Positions 11,601 through 20,700 of a stretch of 64,000 bases of DNA are shown here, piece by piece. Made by a program: the position numbers and the translations under genes. Source of the stretch: Ariolimax columbianus (taxonomy: Eukaryota > Mollusca > Gastropoda > Stylommatophora > Arionidae); contig JAVGWX010000007.1 of the NCBI GenBank assembly GCA_036924085.1, positions 73,051,948 through 73,115,947 of the forward strand, read 5' to 3'. How positions within the stretch are numbered: position 1 is the stretch's first letter; each line of letters opens with the position of its first letter. Under the pieces are notes generated by a model that worked only from the letters and a program-made list of their open reading frames with translations, was not told the origin of the DNA and did not search any database.

Positions 11601-14533
11601 CAACAAGAAAGATAACATTTTAAGAAACAAAAACATGAAGTTTCACTTTCTATTTAACTATGATTAATCTAACCTCTAGAAGCTTCTAGAACTTTGATTT
11701 GTTGGCTGAGCTCTGCATTCACTTCTTTTTCAAACTCATCTTCACTGGAAGAATTAAGATCATGCCTTCCTAAATGATGTTCTTGATTAATAACTCTTCC
11801 TTGACTTTGACTGCTGTGGTGAAACTGAAGTTTCCTTCGCTGTTCAGGTGTGCCATGAAGAATTATATCAATTTCATCTTCAGAACTGAAAATTAAAATA
11901 GCGTTTAATTATTTCTCATTTGCTAAATTTAAAATATAACATTCTTGGTCAGTGACTCATAGCTGACTGCTAGCGTCAGGATGAGCGAACCAGAGCTGCC
12001 AAGACCCCTCTACACCTCCACACGGTGATCCTGGATAACAGGTTGCAACAGAGCAGACTGGCTAAGGAGAAGGGATCAAAGAGGGAAGGCTAACCCAGTA
12101 CTCAAAAATTCCCTGTTAAATTGGATGTGTTGGACCGAAAGGTGGAAATGGTGTTGGCATGGGCTAGTGGTTAAGTGACACACTCACAACAGAAGTTGCT
12201 GGGTTCGATCCCCAACACAGCATCGGCCATTACCTCGGGGAAGCAAACCCTTATAAAATGCAGGAAGAAGCAGACGCTTACATAAAATGCATGCCAAAGT
12301 CGGATGAACTGGGCCGACAGGCGCAAAATAAAAACATAGTGCAACGCACACTGCCTTGTGGAATAGAGAAATAAGGCGAACGCAAAACAAAGGTGCAAAT
12401 ATTGCAGTCACAATGCATTCCGTTCTCTGGACTACATTTTGCTACTTAAAGCCCTTTCAGGGCTTGGTAGCGGGAAATTGAGAACGAACAAAGCCAAGCC
12501 ACATAATGTGGATAAAAAATAATGTGACGTGTTTACATAGGAAAAGATATCGATGTGGGTTAGCTATTAAGGTGAAGGAATAATTCTTATTATAATTGTG
12601 TTTATACTCGTTCTACAATTTAGCATTTATATGTTATTTTGATAGTACAGAAGAGTGACATAAGTCTCATACTAAGATTTCACCATAATTTTTAAAGGTT
12701 ATTCCAATGTTTATGTATGCCAGAATTTCCCAGACTGACAAACTATGAGGGCTGATCAAAAAGGCTGGAAAAACTAACTAACTTAACTATTTAGTTCTTC
12801 TTTGTACGCTGTCAGACGTCAACTTGAATTTGTTTGAGGAAAGCAGAGGTCATCCTGAGGCTATCAACACTGCCATAGAGCTTGTCTAGTGTTGGCACTG
12901 GTGATGGCCACATGTACTTTCTCTGGTCCTCGTATGTCGGGCAATTTTGCAGCAGATGCTCAAGGGTAAATTTCCCTGTACCACAGGGGCATTCGTCAGT
13001 AGCACCTATCTTCAGTTTATTGAACAGCATGGCATCTGAAGACCACACCTGCTCTCTTCTGTTCAACTGGTAATAAGCATCATAGTAAACTCACTTTTAT
13101 GTAAATGCTCACTTTTATGTAAATGCTCACTTTCACCAAATAAATAGAGGGAAGATTCTAAAAAAATTAATGTGCATTAGATTATAATTTATAATTGAAT
13201 CAGCCCAGTGATTAACCCCAATTGTAACTAAGGGACTTAATGTTGACATATTACAAACAATACAAAAACTTGATGACACATCTTTACACAATATGTGGTT
13301 TGGAAGCTTTTTCCTAGGGCAATATAGATTGGCTTGAAAAACATAAACCTAAAAAATGGCCCACTTTATGACTCTGAAACATTGCATTGGACTACAATGA
13401 TCATGTGCAAACTGCAAATAAGCAACACATTTTCTCATTTGCATACTTTAAACTAAATGGTCAGAAGTAATCGCAAACATAAATATATAATGAATAAACA
13501 ATACAGATGAAAATAAAAGACAGGAAGAGAAGATTGACTAAAGATACTTTCTTGAAATAATAATTCAACCAGATATGTCCTTCAGAAGAGAAGAATAGTA
13601 ATTGTAATGAGAAGTTATTATTCAGACTTAACATCACTGCACCCCAGACAAACACAAAGGCGCTAATTCCCTCTCAACAATTGGTGAACTGATGGTTCCA
13701 GTAGTAGCTCATTGTTGTGCACACTGCTGTTTTATCCTTTCGGACACCACTATCTGCTCAATCCATGAGTGATGACAAACTCTTACAATTGTCTTACAAT
13801 CTGTGGATCACCAATGTATTAATTGTAGCGTTATCCGGTTATCCTTCTTCCTTGTTCGCCTTCAAATATCAACATTTATGACTTTAATAAAGGCTTGAGG
13901 TTCCACACATCTTGATGCGTGTCACTTTGAATCAATTTCAAGACTTGATGTCCACAGTATACATGTATATTTGGGTGGATTGCATAGTAAAATAGTTTAG
14001 TTTTCTTGGGTCATTCTTTTACATCTGAATTTTAAGGACAGAAGTTCGAGCATGCCTCTCAACTGAACTTTACAATGGAGTATACGTAGAGATGACCAGA
14101 CATATGAGATATGCTAGTGAAATCTTCATTCTGCACAGTCTACGTTTCAGCCGCTCTCGTGCATCTTACCTCACTTGTTAGTAACTGTTATAGGATAGCT
14201 GCACTGATTTGAACAAATTAAGTGCATAAACTGCATACATATTGATATTCAATTGTATTGTTTCTTTTGCATTAAATGATTAATAGTTAGGTCTAATGAT
14301 AATTTTCTTCTTTTTTAATTATATAAAATTAACTAAATAACTAGTTCTTTAATCATCAAAGGAGGCTATTGACCACACAAACCAACACACTTCATATGAC
14401 TAATAAGTAGTAATTCCGTGAATCGAACAGGAACGAATGAGTCAACAATGACCAACCTTGTATTGCCATCTTCATCTGAAAAACTGTCCTCGTCAAACAT
14501 ATCGTAATTCTGATTTCCAGTGTGGAACGTCAT
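2333..14533 (-). CDS. EAPP: E2F-associated phosphoprotein (EAPP) orthologue, five exons
   Basis: The coding exons are 14533-14457, 11885-11674, 7762-7598, 5020-4807 and 2606-2333, together 942 nt and 313 residues. Every intron is GT-AG and the phases 2, 1, 1, 2 join without a frame break. The protein carries acidic SSEDE motifs (residues 26-30 and 72-76), the FYDEIYFDSD motif (131-140), the NDELLYDPD motif (161-169), a four-cysteine cluster (C210, C213, C218, C221) followed by HETYKHQYRAMFVMNC (224-239), a Lys-rich stretch (255-262), a CTEC pair (287-290) and the C-terminal end HFFNVLASH. This order is diagnostic of EAPP, a nuclear protein known in vertebrates to bind E2F factors and stimulate E2F-dependent transcription. 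Vertebrate EAPP is about 285 residues, so this copy looks full length. The introns (2.2-3.9 kb) are filled with LINE, SINE and mariner remnants. The start is the ATG that opens an acidic N-terminus and runs into a good donor. Function in this animal is inferred from the family. Confidence 0.95.
2805..3234 (+). mobile_element. LINE-J remnant, C-terminal region
   Basis: Frames with RTGHCRLLEHLYRIKISH and EYILQECPLYSKMLYQTRPD match the region after RNase H in Jockey/I-like LINEs, ending in a short GAA repeat. It lies in EAPP intron 4 on the opposite strand. Confidence 0.68.
3437..4095 (+). mobile_element. old SINE-D, split by a younger SINE-D
   Basis: Its head GGGGAGAGGAGACC and GGTCAGACAAAACACACTG run to 3501, and the body resumes at 3859 with TTTCATGGCAGTCTGG, GTGATCCCCATAATAG and GGGATGTGAGGAAAACC. 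The interruption is the D element at 3502-3846 in the opposite orientation. It sits in EAPP intron 4. Confidence 0.65.
3502..3846 (-). mobile_element. SINE-D, full length with 12-bp target duplication
   Basis: The duplication TGTTAGCCAGGT (3490-3501 and 3847-3858) fixes the ends and the 345-bp length. On the minus strand it starts GGGGAGGAAGACTAACATCT and ends in GTGGGCATTCGCAAACAACA. The target lay within an older D copy. Confidence 0.9.
4355..4605 (-). mobile_element. SINE-W remnant
   Basis: The plus text has GAAGTGTTAGAGACTTCATT, then CAGTAAGCCAGGTTGACTGG AGC and an antisense head. This is the reverse of the W core (GTCGACCCAGCTGTAAATGG). Old; EAPP intron 4. Confidence 0.55.
4807..5020 (-). 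CDS. EAPP: EAPP exon 4
   Basis: The acceptor is TTGCATTTCTATTCAG and the donor is AG|GTAATG. The 214-nt exon encodes residues 153-222 with NDELLYDPDMDDEDQKWVD and the zinc-type cluster CPACMTTLCLDC, the most conserved block of EAPP. The residues between WVD and PNSDA, including RQRQSHRGSTAQGGREGKK, form a variable basic linker. Confidence 0.96.
5150..5405 (+). mobile_element. SINE-W
   Basis: The tRNA-like head GTGCGTTAGCTCAGTTCATA is followed by a B-box-like CGATTCGAATATC. The core AACCCAGCTGTAAATGGGTA comes next, then AGCAAGGAAGGGCACTG. It lies in EAPP intron 3, 130 bp upstream of exon 4. Confidence 0.7.
6004..6326 (+). mobile_element. SINE-B
   Basis: Copy of the B family: head with CATGAACTGCAG, block CCAGAGCTGCCAAGACCC, GTTGGACCGAAAGGT, CATTCCGTTCTCC, ending GGGAGATTGAATACAAACAAAG plus GAA repeats. 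It lies in EAPP intron 3 to 2 territory, upstream of a mariner remnant. Moderately diverged. Confidence 0.75.
6571..7545 (+). mobile_element. mariner remnant, second family
   Basis: The stretch 6950-7070 encodes EAFVQQVGDMIRDGRRVT and ESVAATIGCSHGLAYSIL, the helix-turn-helix start of a mariner transposase. RWVPRQLTNKHKMNQM-like and NRIITGDKS pieces follow at 7090-7230 with a stop and frameshifts. A 115-bp block (AGGAAAGGAAATTGATGTAC at 6582) recurs at 7434 with a few changes. A 5' block at 6690-6760 is shared with 9690-9760. Inactive; it is in EAPP intron 2. Confidence 0.8.
7598..7762 (-). CDS. EAPP: EAPP exon 3
   Basis: The acceptor is TGTTATTTATTGCAG and the donor is A|GTATGT. The 165-nt exon completes Glu97 and encodes 98-151. 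A Gln/Asn-rich linker is followed by the conserved acidic motif FYDEIYFDSDEEED (131-144). Confidence 0.93.
8371..8725 (+). mobile_element. interspersed repeat H
   Basis: About 360 bp present three times (also 42415-42842 minus and 44821-45195 plus). Shared blocks include GTCTTTGTGTATGATAAGGA, CACAGAGAGCATGTC, ACAGGCTGCGGGTCTACTTT and CCCCTGTAGAAGTA. No protein or RNA gene was recognised in it; it could be a SINE or a LINE end. Confidence 0.65.
8790..9580 (-). mobile_element. decayed LINE, RT to C-terminus
   Basis: Minus-strand frames give LFNIFLEGVMSEALGG (9550), GRTITNLR, then RLDETALDYGMEINAGKTKL (about 9450-9385) and GRFKYLGSIVSDEGSKCEVL (about 9320). KRRKFAWYGHISRSNGLANT follows near 8950, and GRHRRGRPKKKCEDNIKE near 8860. 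The YADD block has been deleted. EAPP intron 2. Confidence 0.85.
9675..9800 (+). mobile_element. mariner 5'-end fragment
   Basis: CATTAGGTGGCAATAACATC, CAGCTTTATGATTACTGTAG and CACATGTACGTGCGG match the block at 6690-6760 at the start of the mariner remnant. The coding part is missing. Confidence 0.6.
9860..10737. other. EAPP intron 2, short repeat fragment only
   Basis: A partial SINE-B 3' block (GGCTTGGCTTCGTTCATTCT to TCCAACACATACGACTTCAG, 10070-10225, minus) is present. The rest of the stretch shows nothing I can assign. Confidence 0.6.
10738..11205 (+). mobile_element. LINE C-terminal remnant with TAAG tail
   Basis: PVLTYGCESWAMTT, RYLRMAVRVTKRDKIHNQTI, LQWFGHVCRMKEDRI and GHRPPGRPKVR form the conserved RT C-terminus with two stops. 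It ends AGTAAGTAAGTA, a tetranucleotide tail typical of some LINE clades. Confidence 0.85.
11674..11885 (-). CDS. EAPP: EAPP exon 2
   Basis: The acceptor TTTTAATTTTCAG precedes 11885. The exon completes Ser26 and encodes residues 27-96, including the EDEIDIILHGTPEQRRKL segment and a second SSSEDEFEKE motif, both typical of EAPP. The donor is G|GTTAGA (phase 1). The exon is 212 nt with no stop in frame. Confidence 0.93.
11948..12495 (+). mobile_element. SINE-B split by SINE-A
   Basis: The 5' part is 11948-12149 and the 3' part 12389-12495. Together they make a normal B element ending GAACGAACAAAGCCAAGCC. It lies in EAPP intron 1 just upstream of exon 2. Confidence 0.82.
12150..12388 (+). mobile_element. 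SINE-A, full length, nested in SINE-B
   Basis: This is a tRNA-derived SINE with an A-box region GGGCTAGTGGTTAAG and the B box GGTTCGATCCC, ending in GGCGAACGCAAAAC. The 12-bp target duplication AAAGGTGSAAAT (12138-12149 and 12389-12400) differs at one base. The insertion splits a SINE-B copy, so it is younger than that copy. Confidence 0.88.
12785..13083 (-). mobile_element. LINE-J 3' end
   Basis: One open frame of 84 codons: NRREQV, LFNKLKIGATDECPCGTGK, EHLLQNCPTYEDQRKYMW, SVDSLRMTSAFLKQIQVDV and stop. An internal deletion removes the FRLRTGHNRLRYH segment present in the 53 kb copy. EAPP intron 1. Confidence 0.85.
13085..14440. other. EAPP intron 1, no further gene seen
   Basis: Unique-looking AT-rich sequence between the LINE-J end and exon 1. 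I see no repeat family or exon in it. Confidence 0.6.
14457..14533 (-). CDS. EAPP: EAPP exon 1 (start codon)
   Basis: The ATG is at 14533-14531. Twenty-five codons plus two bases follow, encoding MTFHTGNQNYDMFDEDSFSD and a few more acidic residues, then the donor GTTGGT starting at 14456 (phase 2). This exon was too short to be obvious as an ORF. It is placed by its acidic composition and exact phase match to exon 2. The extent of the 5' UTR cannot be seen. Confidence 0.88.
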
Positions 14534-15469
14534 TATCAACTGGAAAGCTTAGCTAATGTTCGCTTCTTTATAAGCTTTTCCGTTGCCTAATACGGTTTGA
14601 TTGTAAGATCTTTTTTAGTCACTTCTTGATTATTAGACCATGATTATCAGTTTGAGTATGTTAGTCACTAAATTATTTCACCTGCACGTTGTTTGTTTTC
14701 AGATTATATCCCCTTTGCGTGAACTAAATTTCTAAACGATGTCAATAACTGAAAAAAACGCATTTCCTAGTTTTGAGGACCCTTAAGGTATAGACAGGGT
14801 TGCCATATGTTAGGTTCTTATGTCCCAGTGTCTGCAACCAATTAGGTTTCTTTTATAGGTTTCTTTTGTTTACAATTGGCAATCCTGTGTCTAATGACGA
14901 TGGCTGATAGAAGCAGTGGGAATATTCATTGAGTACCCAATCTATGTGTGATTGTAAGTAAATGGAAGAAACCATGCGATACATAAATAGGTTATACTAT
15001 TTCCTTTTGCAGGAACGATAAACAGAAAGAAGTATTATTGAGTGATTTAAAAAAAAATGAGTATGAAATTGAATAATCATTGCTCGATGTTTATCCATTC
15101 ACCAGTAAGTTGTATATTATGAAGAATCGACATCACGCAGTTAACAGTTCAGGTGGATCAATAAGAACTTAGTCTCTTCCAGCAAATGGCAAAAGATGTG
15201 GCTACTTGTTGTTCTGTAGCTCACTAATTACGCACACTTTTGCTCACCTCAAGTCTGGTTGTATACAGACTCTGCAGAGCCTTCTAAACCAGTACAATGA
15301 AGTTAAGCTAAGTTAAGTTATGTCTGATGTTAACGTTCGGGAGTCTGTGGATTACTAAATCATTGATTGCATTGACAACGTCTGCTAGGTGGCCATTGAT
15401 TAATTTTAGTATACCCCTTCCACCCACTCATAATCCATATATAATGTTACCACTTTGGATCATTGAAAC

Positions 15470-15640
15470 TAAGATGTCAGCTCTTTCATTGCCTTGAACC
15501 TCAGAATATCAAGGACAATAGATCAACACAATCCCTGGAGATTGAAGCAAACAATGTTTGCAATCCACTCATACTGTATTCTATTCCCTCTGAACCAAGA
15601 ATTGAGAGTTCGATCCGATGACTGACCTTCATAACCATTA
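15470..15640 (-). mobile_element. LINE RNase H fragment
   Basis: Minus-strand text GIVLIYCP, then VQGNERADIL, is the end of an RNase H domain (the GNERAD Asp is catalytic). The same stretch recurs at 50850-50990. It lies between the two host genes. Confidence 0.6.
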
Positions 15641-15814
15641 TCTATCTTAAAACAATTTATAGGCAGCGCTGGGACACAGCACAAAGGAGGGTCACAGAGA
15701 ATGAAGTTGCAGGTATTCGTTGCTGATATAAAAGACATGCCAGTTATCAATAAAGGATGCAAGAAAAAAATGTGTACTTTAAAAGAATATATTCCTGTTG
15801 ATTCGTCTTGAAAA

Positions 15815-15990
15815 AGACTTTTTGCTATGTTGTGTTGTAATTTACAGTGAAATTACTTTTTTGCACATTTCGCCTAAACACATTCGGTTTCAGCACAGCA
15901 AATTTCTAAGACCGAGTTTGCCTTTCCTTTTAAGTTACGATGCAAGGCCTATGAGGCAGTCTATTTTTAGAGCCACCATATTTGAGGCTG
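15815..15990 (-). mobile_element. SINE-C remnant
   Basis: Weak but ordered match to the C family: GTGTTGTAATTTACAGTG, ACACATTCGGTTTCAGCA and AAGACCGAGTTTGCCTTTCC correspond to blocks of the copy at 25636. Old and truncated. It lies between the two host genes. Confidence 0.5.
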
Positions 15991-17308
15991 AATGAAATCT
16001 TTTAGCTATGGATTAGCTCTGGTTTGCTGAACCTGACGCAAGCAATCAGCCATTACTTGCTGGATGCTGCTATATCTCGTTCAATGCGTATTTGGTCCCC
16101 AAAAGAATGCTTTCAGATTACAGGATACACATTGTGTATAATATATTGCTTATTTTTTCTATGTTTTTTGTATATTGTTGCAGCTAACATAATGTATGAA
16201 ACATATTTGGACATATAAAGAGACACTTTTCTGAAAAAAACATATTTGAGGGAAATGTTGAATCCAAAGAGACAAGAATAATGGATGAAGAAAAACATCA
16301 TGATGCGTACAAATAATAGTCTCTTAGACTGCACCATCAAGGCAAGAAACAAGTGTTGATATTCCATTATAATTAACTGTCAGTGTGACAACTATACGTG
16401 TTCTGATTTATTTATATTTATTTGCTTGCCTTTGATGAAAATGGCGTAGTTTAAGCATTGGATGATTGAATGTCGTCATGGTTAGACTGTGATTTCGCAA
16501 CGGTGACAAAACATATATGCGGCTTTAGAAACCACCCGTAGAGTCTTTAGAGGTAGTTCACGTATGGCATAGCACGGTGAGAGGGAAGAGAGGTGTTGAG
16601 TTGAGTTTAAAATTTTGAAACGAGGAGGGTGGGATGACGGCACACTATTAATATTCTTCAATGTGAAAGAATTGTCAGTCTACCACATTTGAATTTTCCT
16701 ATTAGTTATTTTCTGCCAGTGCCAACTATAACAGCCATTTATGGGCTAGGCATCATCAGTGTCAATATCACTGTGTGAAAGGTTGGGACGTATTTGAGCG
16801 ATACGTGTTTGAGCTTCATGGATCCACACTGGCGATGAAATGACGGACTATATCCGAGTCATCATCACCCTTGGCAGGGATTACAAAGAGTGATAGAATG
16901 AGAAAGTAGAGTTCAGCTGATCGATAATAATACATTTAAATGATAATGCTGTTTTATTATGAAAAGGTACTGCGTGTTGAAAAATCTGGAAGTGGCGTCT
17001 CTACTAGAGTGAGGGGAAATGTTGCAGATGAGCGGAATGTCTGGATAGCGTCCAGCAAGTTCGGCAAGGAAAAGTCCATAAGAGAACTTATCAGGAGTAT
17101 ATAGTACACGCAGTGAGCCATTGTAATAATTTGCTATGACATCTTCATATTGAATATTCTATGTTTTCACTTAAGTTATTCTTCTCGTGGCCTAGGCTCA
17201 TCAGTTGCTGATATGTACCCAAAATCTATGGGTTTACACTGAGTGTAATGATGTCGGTCCTGCTTAGCATAACATTACACATTATTATATTCTTTTGAGG
17301 GGGGGGGG

Positions 17309-17433
17309 CGCTGGCGTGGCCTAGTGGTTAAGTGACACGGCTCACAACCAGAAGGTTCTGGGTTCGATTCCCATCACAGCACCGGCCGTTACCCCGGGGA
17401 AGCAAACCCTTACAAAATGCAGGAGGAAGCAGA
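17309..17433 (+). mobile_element. SINE-A, 5' part
   Basis: It carries the head GGCCTAGTGGTTAAGTGACA, the B box GGTTCGATTCC, and the body as far as GGAGGAAGCAG. The 3' half is missing. A run of G precedes it. It sits about 275 bp before the MAPKBP1-like start codon, so it may lie in that gene's promoter or 5' UTR. Confidence 0.8.
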
Positions 17434-17707
17434 AACCACGATCATTTTCTATCAGATGTAAATTGTACGACGAAAACCCATCTTCAACATGTATTCACAG
17501 ATATTCTGATATTTAGCCTACCCATGGGAGAATCCAGATTTTAAATATAGACTTATATTAGCCAATGGACAGAAGGATTACATGGGTCGTTTGGGAACTG
17601 CGTCTGGGACGAAGCAAATTTCGAAGCTCAAAAGTTGTGTGTTCGCTTTGAGGACGGTAGGTCCGATACAAAATGGGATAGGAGCTTCTGGTGGCACAGT
17701 TGTAAAC

Positions 17708-17791
17708 ATGGATAAAATACGACCGCAGCGAAAAATTCTTCGTTCACCAACCGTAAAAAGAAAAAGTAAAGCTTTGCCACTTAACCAGCGG
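17708..17791 (+). CDS. MAPKBP1: MAPKBP1/WDR62-like exon 1
   Basis: The ATG at 17708 has a good context (AAACATGG) and opens 28 codons ending at donor GTGAGT (17792). The frame stays open upstream to an ATG at 17582, but the segment before 17708 has no family resemblance and is probably 5' UTR. The residues are strongly basic, as in the family's N-terminus. Confidence 0.78.
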
Positions 17792-20700
17792 GTGAGTTAT
17801 AGTGATAACAAAGTAGTGAAATTCGCACACTAAGATTTCATATTTTCATTTGTCTTTTTGACTATTGACTCTATTACTATTACATACAGTAATACTATTA
17901 TTATTAGTATCATTCACCGTGAATCAGAATACTAAATTACTATTAACTATGCCTATGATTATGAATGATGACTATTAATATTATCAGTTGAGTTGAACTG
18001 TAGCTATTATTCAGAGTACACAAGTCACTTGTAATACTAAATACTTGTATACAATAATACTTTATTGACTATATGTAAATAATTGTCGAATCATTCATTG
18101 TGATTGTTTTGTGGCAATTCATTGAATAATTTTCAACAGTTAGTAGTTAGTACTTACCTTAGTAAGTAAGTTAGAATAGATCTAATGATTAATGTAGTGT
18201 AATCATCAATCATATGTATTGTGTCGGTGATCACTCTTTTTGTTATCAATCGGTGTACTGAACTGTACTGTACGATTGTTTGTGAGTAAACAATAAAACA
18301 CTAACAAAACAATAACACTCACACTGTGAAGTGTGAGTGTCAGTGTGGCAATATTCTGTGGTAATCTGCGGCATTCCTAGCATTATTCACCACTCAATAG
18401 AAACACATATTTTCTTATATAGTCTTAGTCTATAAGATACAAAAGTTAAGTGACACTAACACCAGTTAGTGGTAATATATAACATAGTAGTACTACTCTA
18501 CTAGTACTAATAATACGTTACTTAATAAACTGAACGTAATAACCAGATAAATACACGTAGACCTAGAATCTACTTATCATATGCGTCTCAGTCTGTATAC
18601 TATAGACTATAATAGACCATGCGTGTGGTGCCCGGATCTACTAATAGTTATTAATTTAAATTAATACTATTACGTCCATAGTGACTTATACTATTTATAG
18701 TTTAGTAGTACAGTAGTTAGATCTAGTACTACTAGTAGTAGTACAATAATATAATTTCTGGGCAAAAGTTATTAACTTGCATGTGTAATCTTCAATAGTA
18801 ACTTGGCTTGGCTTCGTTCGTTCTCAATCTCCCGCTACCAAACCCTAAAAGGGCTTAAGTAGTAGAATGTAGTCCAGAGAACGGAATGCGTTGTGTCGTA
18901 GTTTACAGCTTGACTGCGATATTTGCACCTTTCGGTCCAACACATCCGATTTCAGCAAGTATTTTTTTAGTACTGGGTTATCATTCTCTCTTTGATCCCT
19001 TCTTCTTAACCAGTCTACCCTGCTGCAGCCTGTTATCCAGGATCACCGCATGGAGGTGTAGAAGGGTCTTGGCAGCTCTGTTTCACTGGCCCTGGCGCTA
19101 GCAGTCAGCAATGGGTCGCTGACCACTGCAGCTCATGCACTGCTCCCAATAGTAACAACTCAACCAAGCTGAAGCACGCTAATAAATTAGGCAGCGTTCT
19201 GTCAATATTGCAACCCTGATGTGATCCTCAGTACTCCAATCACTACCCCCACTGCCATGTGGGATAACTTCTTCTAATAGGAAATGTTTTGTAAGTAAAC
19301 CCTGAGAAGATAAAAAAAATCTGCACCTGTGCCATCCATCTCCAGTCATCTTGACTAACAATCTATGGCTCAAGATAAGAGTTTTACAGCTGAAGAAAGC
19401 ACACATTTTTCCTCACTTAAAGCTAATGAAATCACTATCAGAGCGTCAGACCTTACAAGATTAGGATATTCCCTGACACGGTTGCTGTCAACATCACTTA
19501 CAGTCTGCAACTATTATTAGTAATTATAACTAGAATTAAACAGCTTTTATTGTATTTTATTTTGAATTTTACTTTGATTTGATTTTACTGGTTGTATCTG
19601 AGCTGTATTAGTGTCCTTATTAGGTCAGACATTTAGTAAAAATCTACCCTTCTTCTCAGGACCGCTTTTTTTTATTTACTGCACTGCTTGTTTCCCATTT
19701 ACAATTGAACTTTCTTTGTAATTCCATAAAATGATCAATAATTAGTATCTACACCACTGATTATATTTGAGAAAATTGTTTTAATAGTTCAATTTGATAG
19801 CATCAATTGTGTTGAAACAAATGATGTAATTGAACATAGTATTTAAAAAATTTATTTATGGCAAACAAAAATATATAACTTAACATAATCCATAGTCATT
19901 AAACTTTATTTTTAAATATACTCCAGACCGAGTTTTAAAAATTCAAGGCCAACATTTTAGAAACAAGAAAATGTATACATTTGTTAAGAAATCAAATTTG
20001 TAAAATAATGGAAATAAGTTATATAACATGTGAGAAGGGTTTGAAGATGTCACCTCCTGCAGCTAGTTGTTGTTTGCGAATGCCCACAATGAATAGGTTA
20101 CTCGTTTGTGCGCCCTGAAAGGACGTTAAGTGGTGGGTTGCAGTAGCTTTCCTAACATCTCGAGCGTGCTGATGAAGGTGGACCAGTGTCCTCCAGGCAG
20201 TTGTGCTATGCTTGGCTTCATCTGCGTGTCGCTCACTACTATGTGGATCATGTCAATCCCTCACCTTGTTAGCCAAGCTGACAGTCTTGTTCAGTATGTT
20301 TTGCTGAACCTGACAAACATTTCTGATCAGTATATTTTGTCTGACCAGACGTTAGTCTTCCTTCCCATGTGATAGTCAGAAATAAAAAAAATTGATGTAA
20401 TTTATTCCCATTGCTAAAGGCTGCTGTGGGGATTTGTAGGGCTATGGTATAAAGTCTGTTTGCCTCTGCAGGGAGCAGAGCAGTGTGCAAGTTAGATTAT
20501 TATTTGACTACGGATAGAAGAAAAGTAGATATCTTAATTGGTCTTTTAATTAACCTGTGTCTCCTTGAGTCATGCTTGCAAAGTTCTAGAAATGAAGTTA
20601 AATAAGCTGACATGTAAGTTTACACAGATACATTTATTTTAGACTTCACTAGACAGATGAATTGATAGTTGCACTGGAAAAGCTGCTGCCACATTTGTGC

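Larger units (their letters stand above)
14534..17308. other. region between the divergent start codons
   Basis: It must hold the EAPP promoter and probably that of the MAPKBP1-like gene. It contains an RNase H LINE fragment (15470-15640) and an old SINE-C (15815-15990). No TATA-type or other core promoter could be picked with confidence. Confidence 0.5.
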
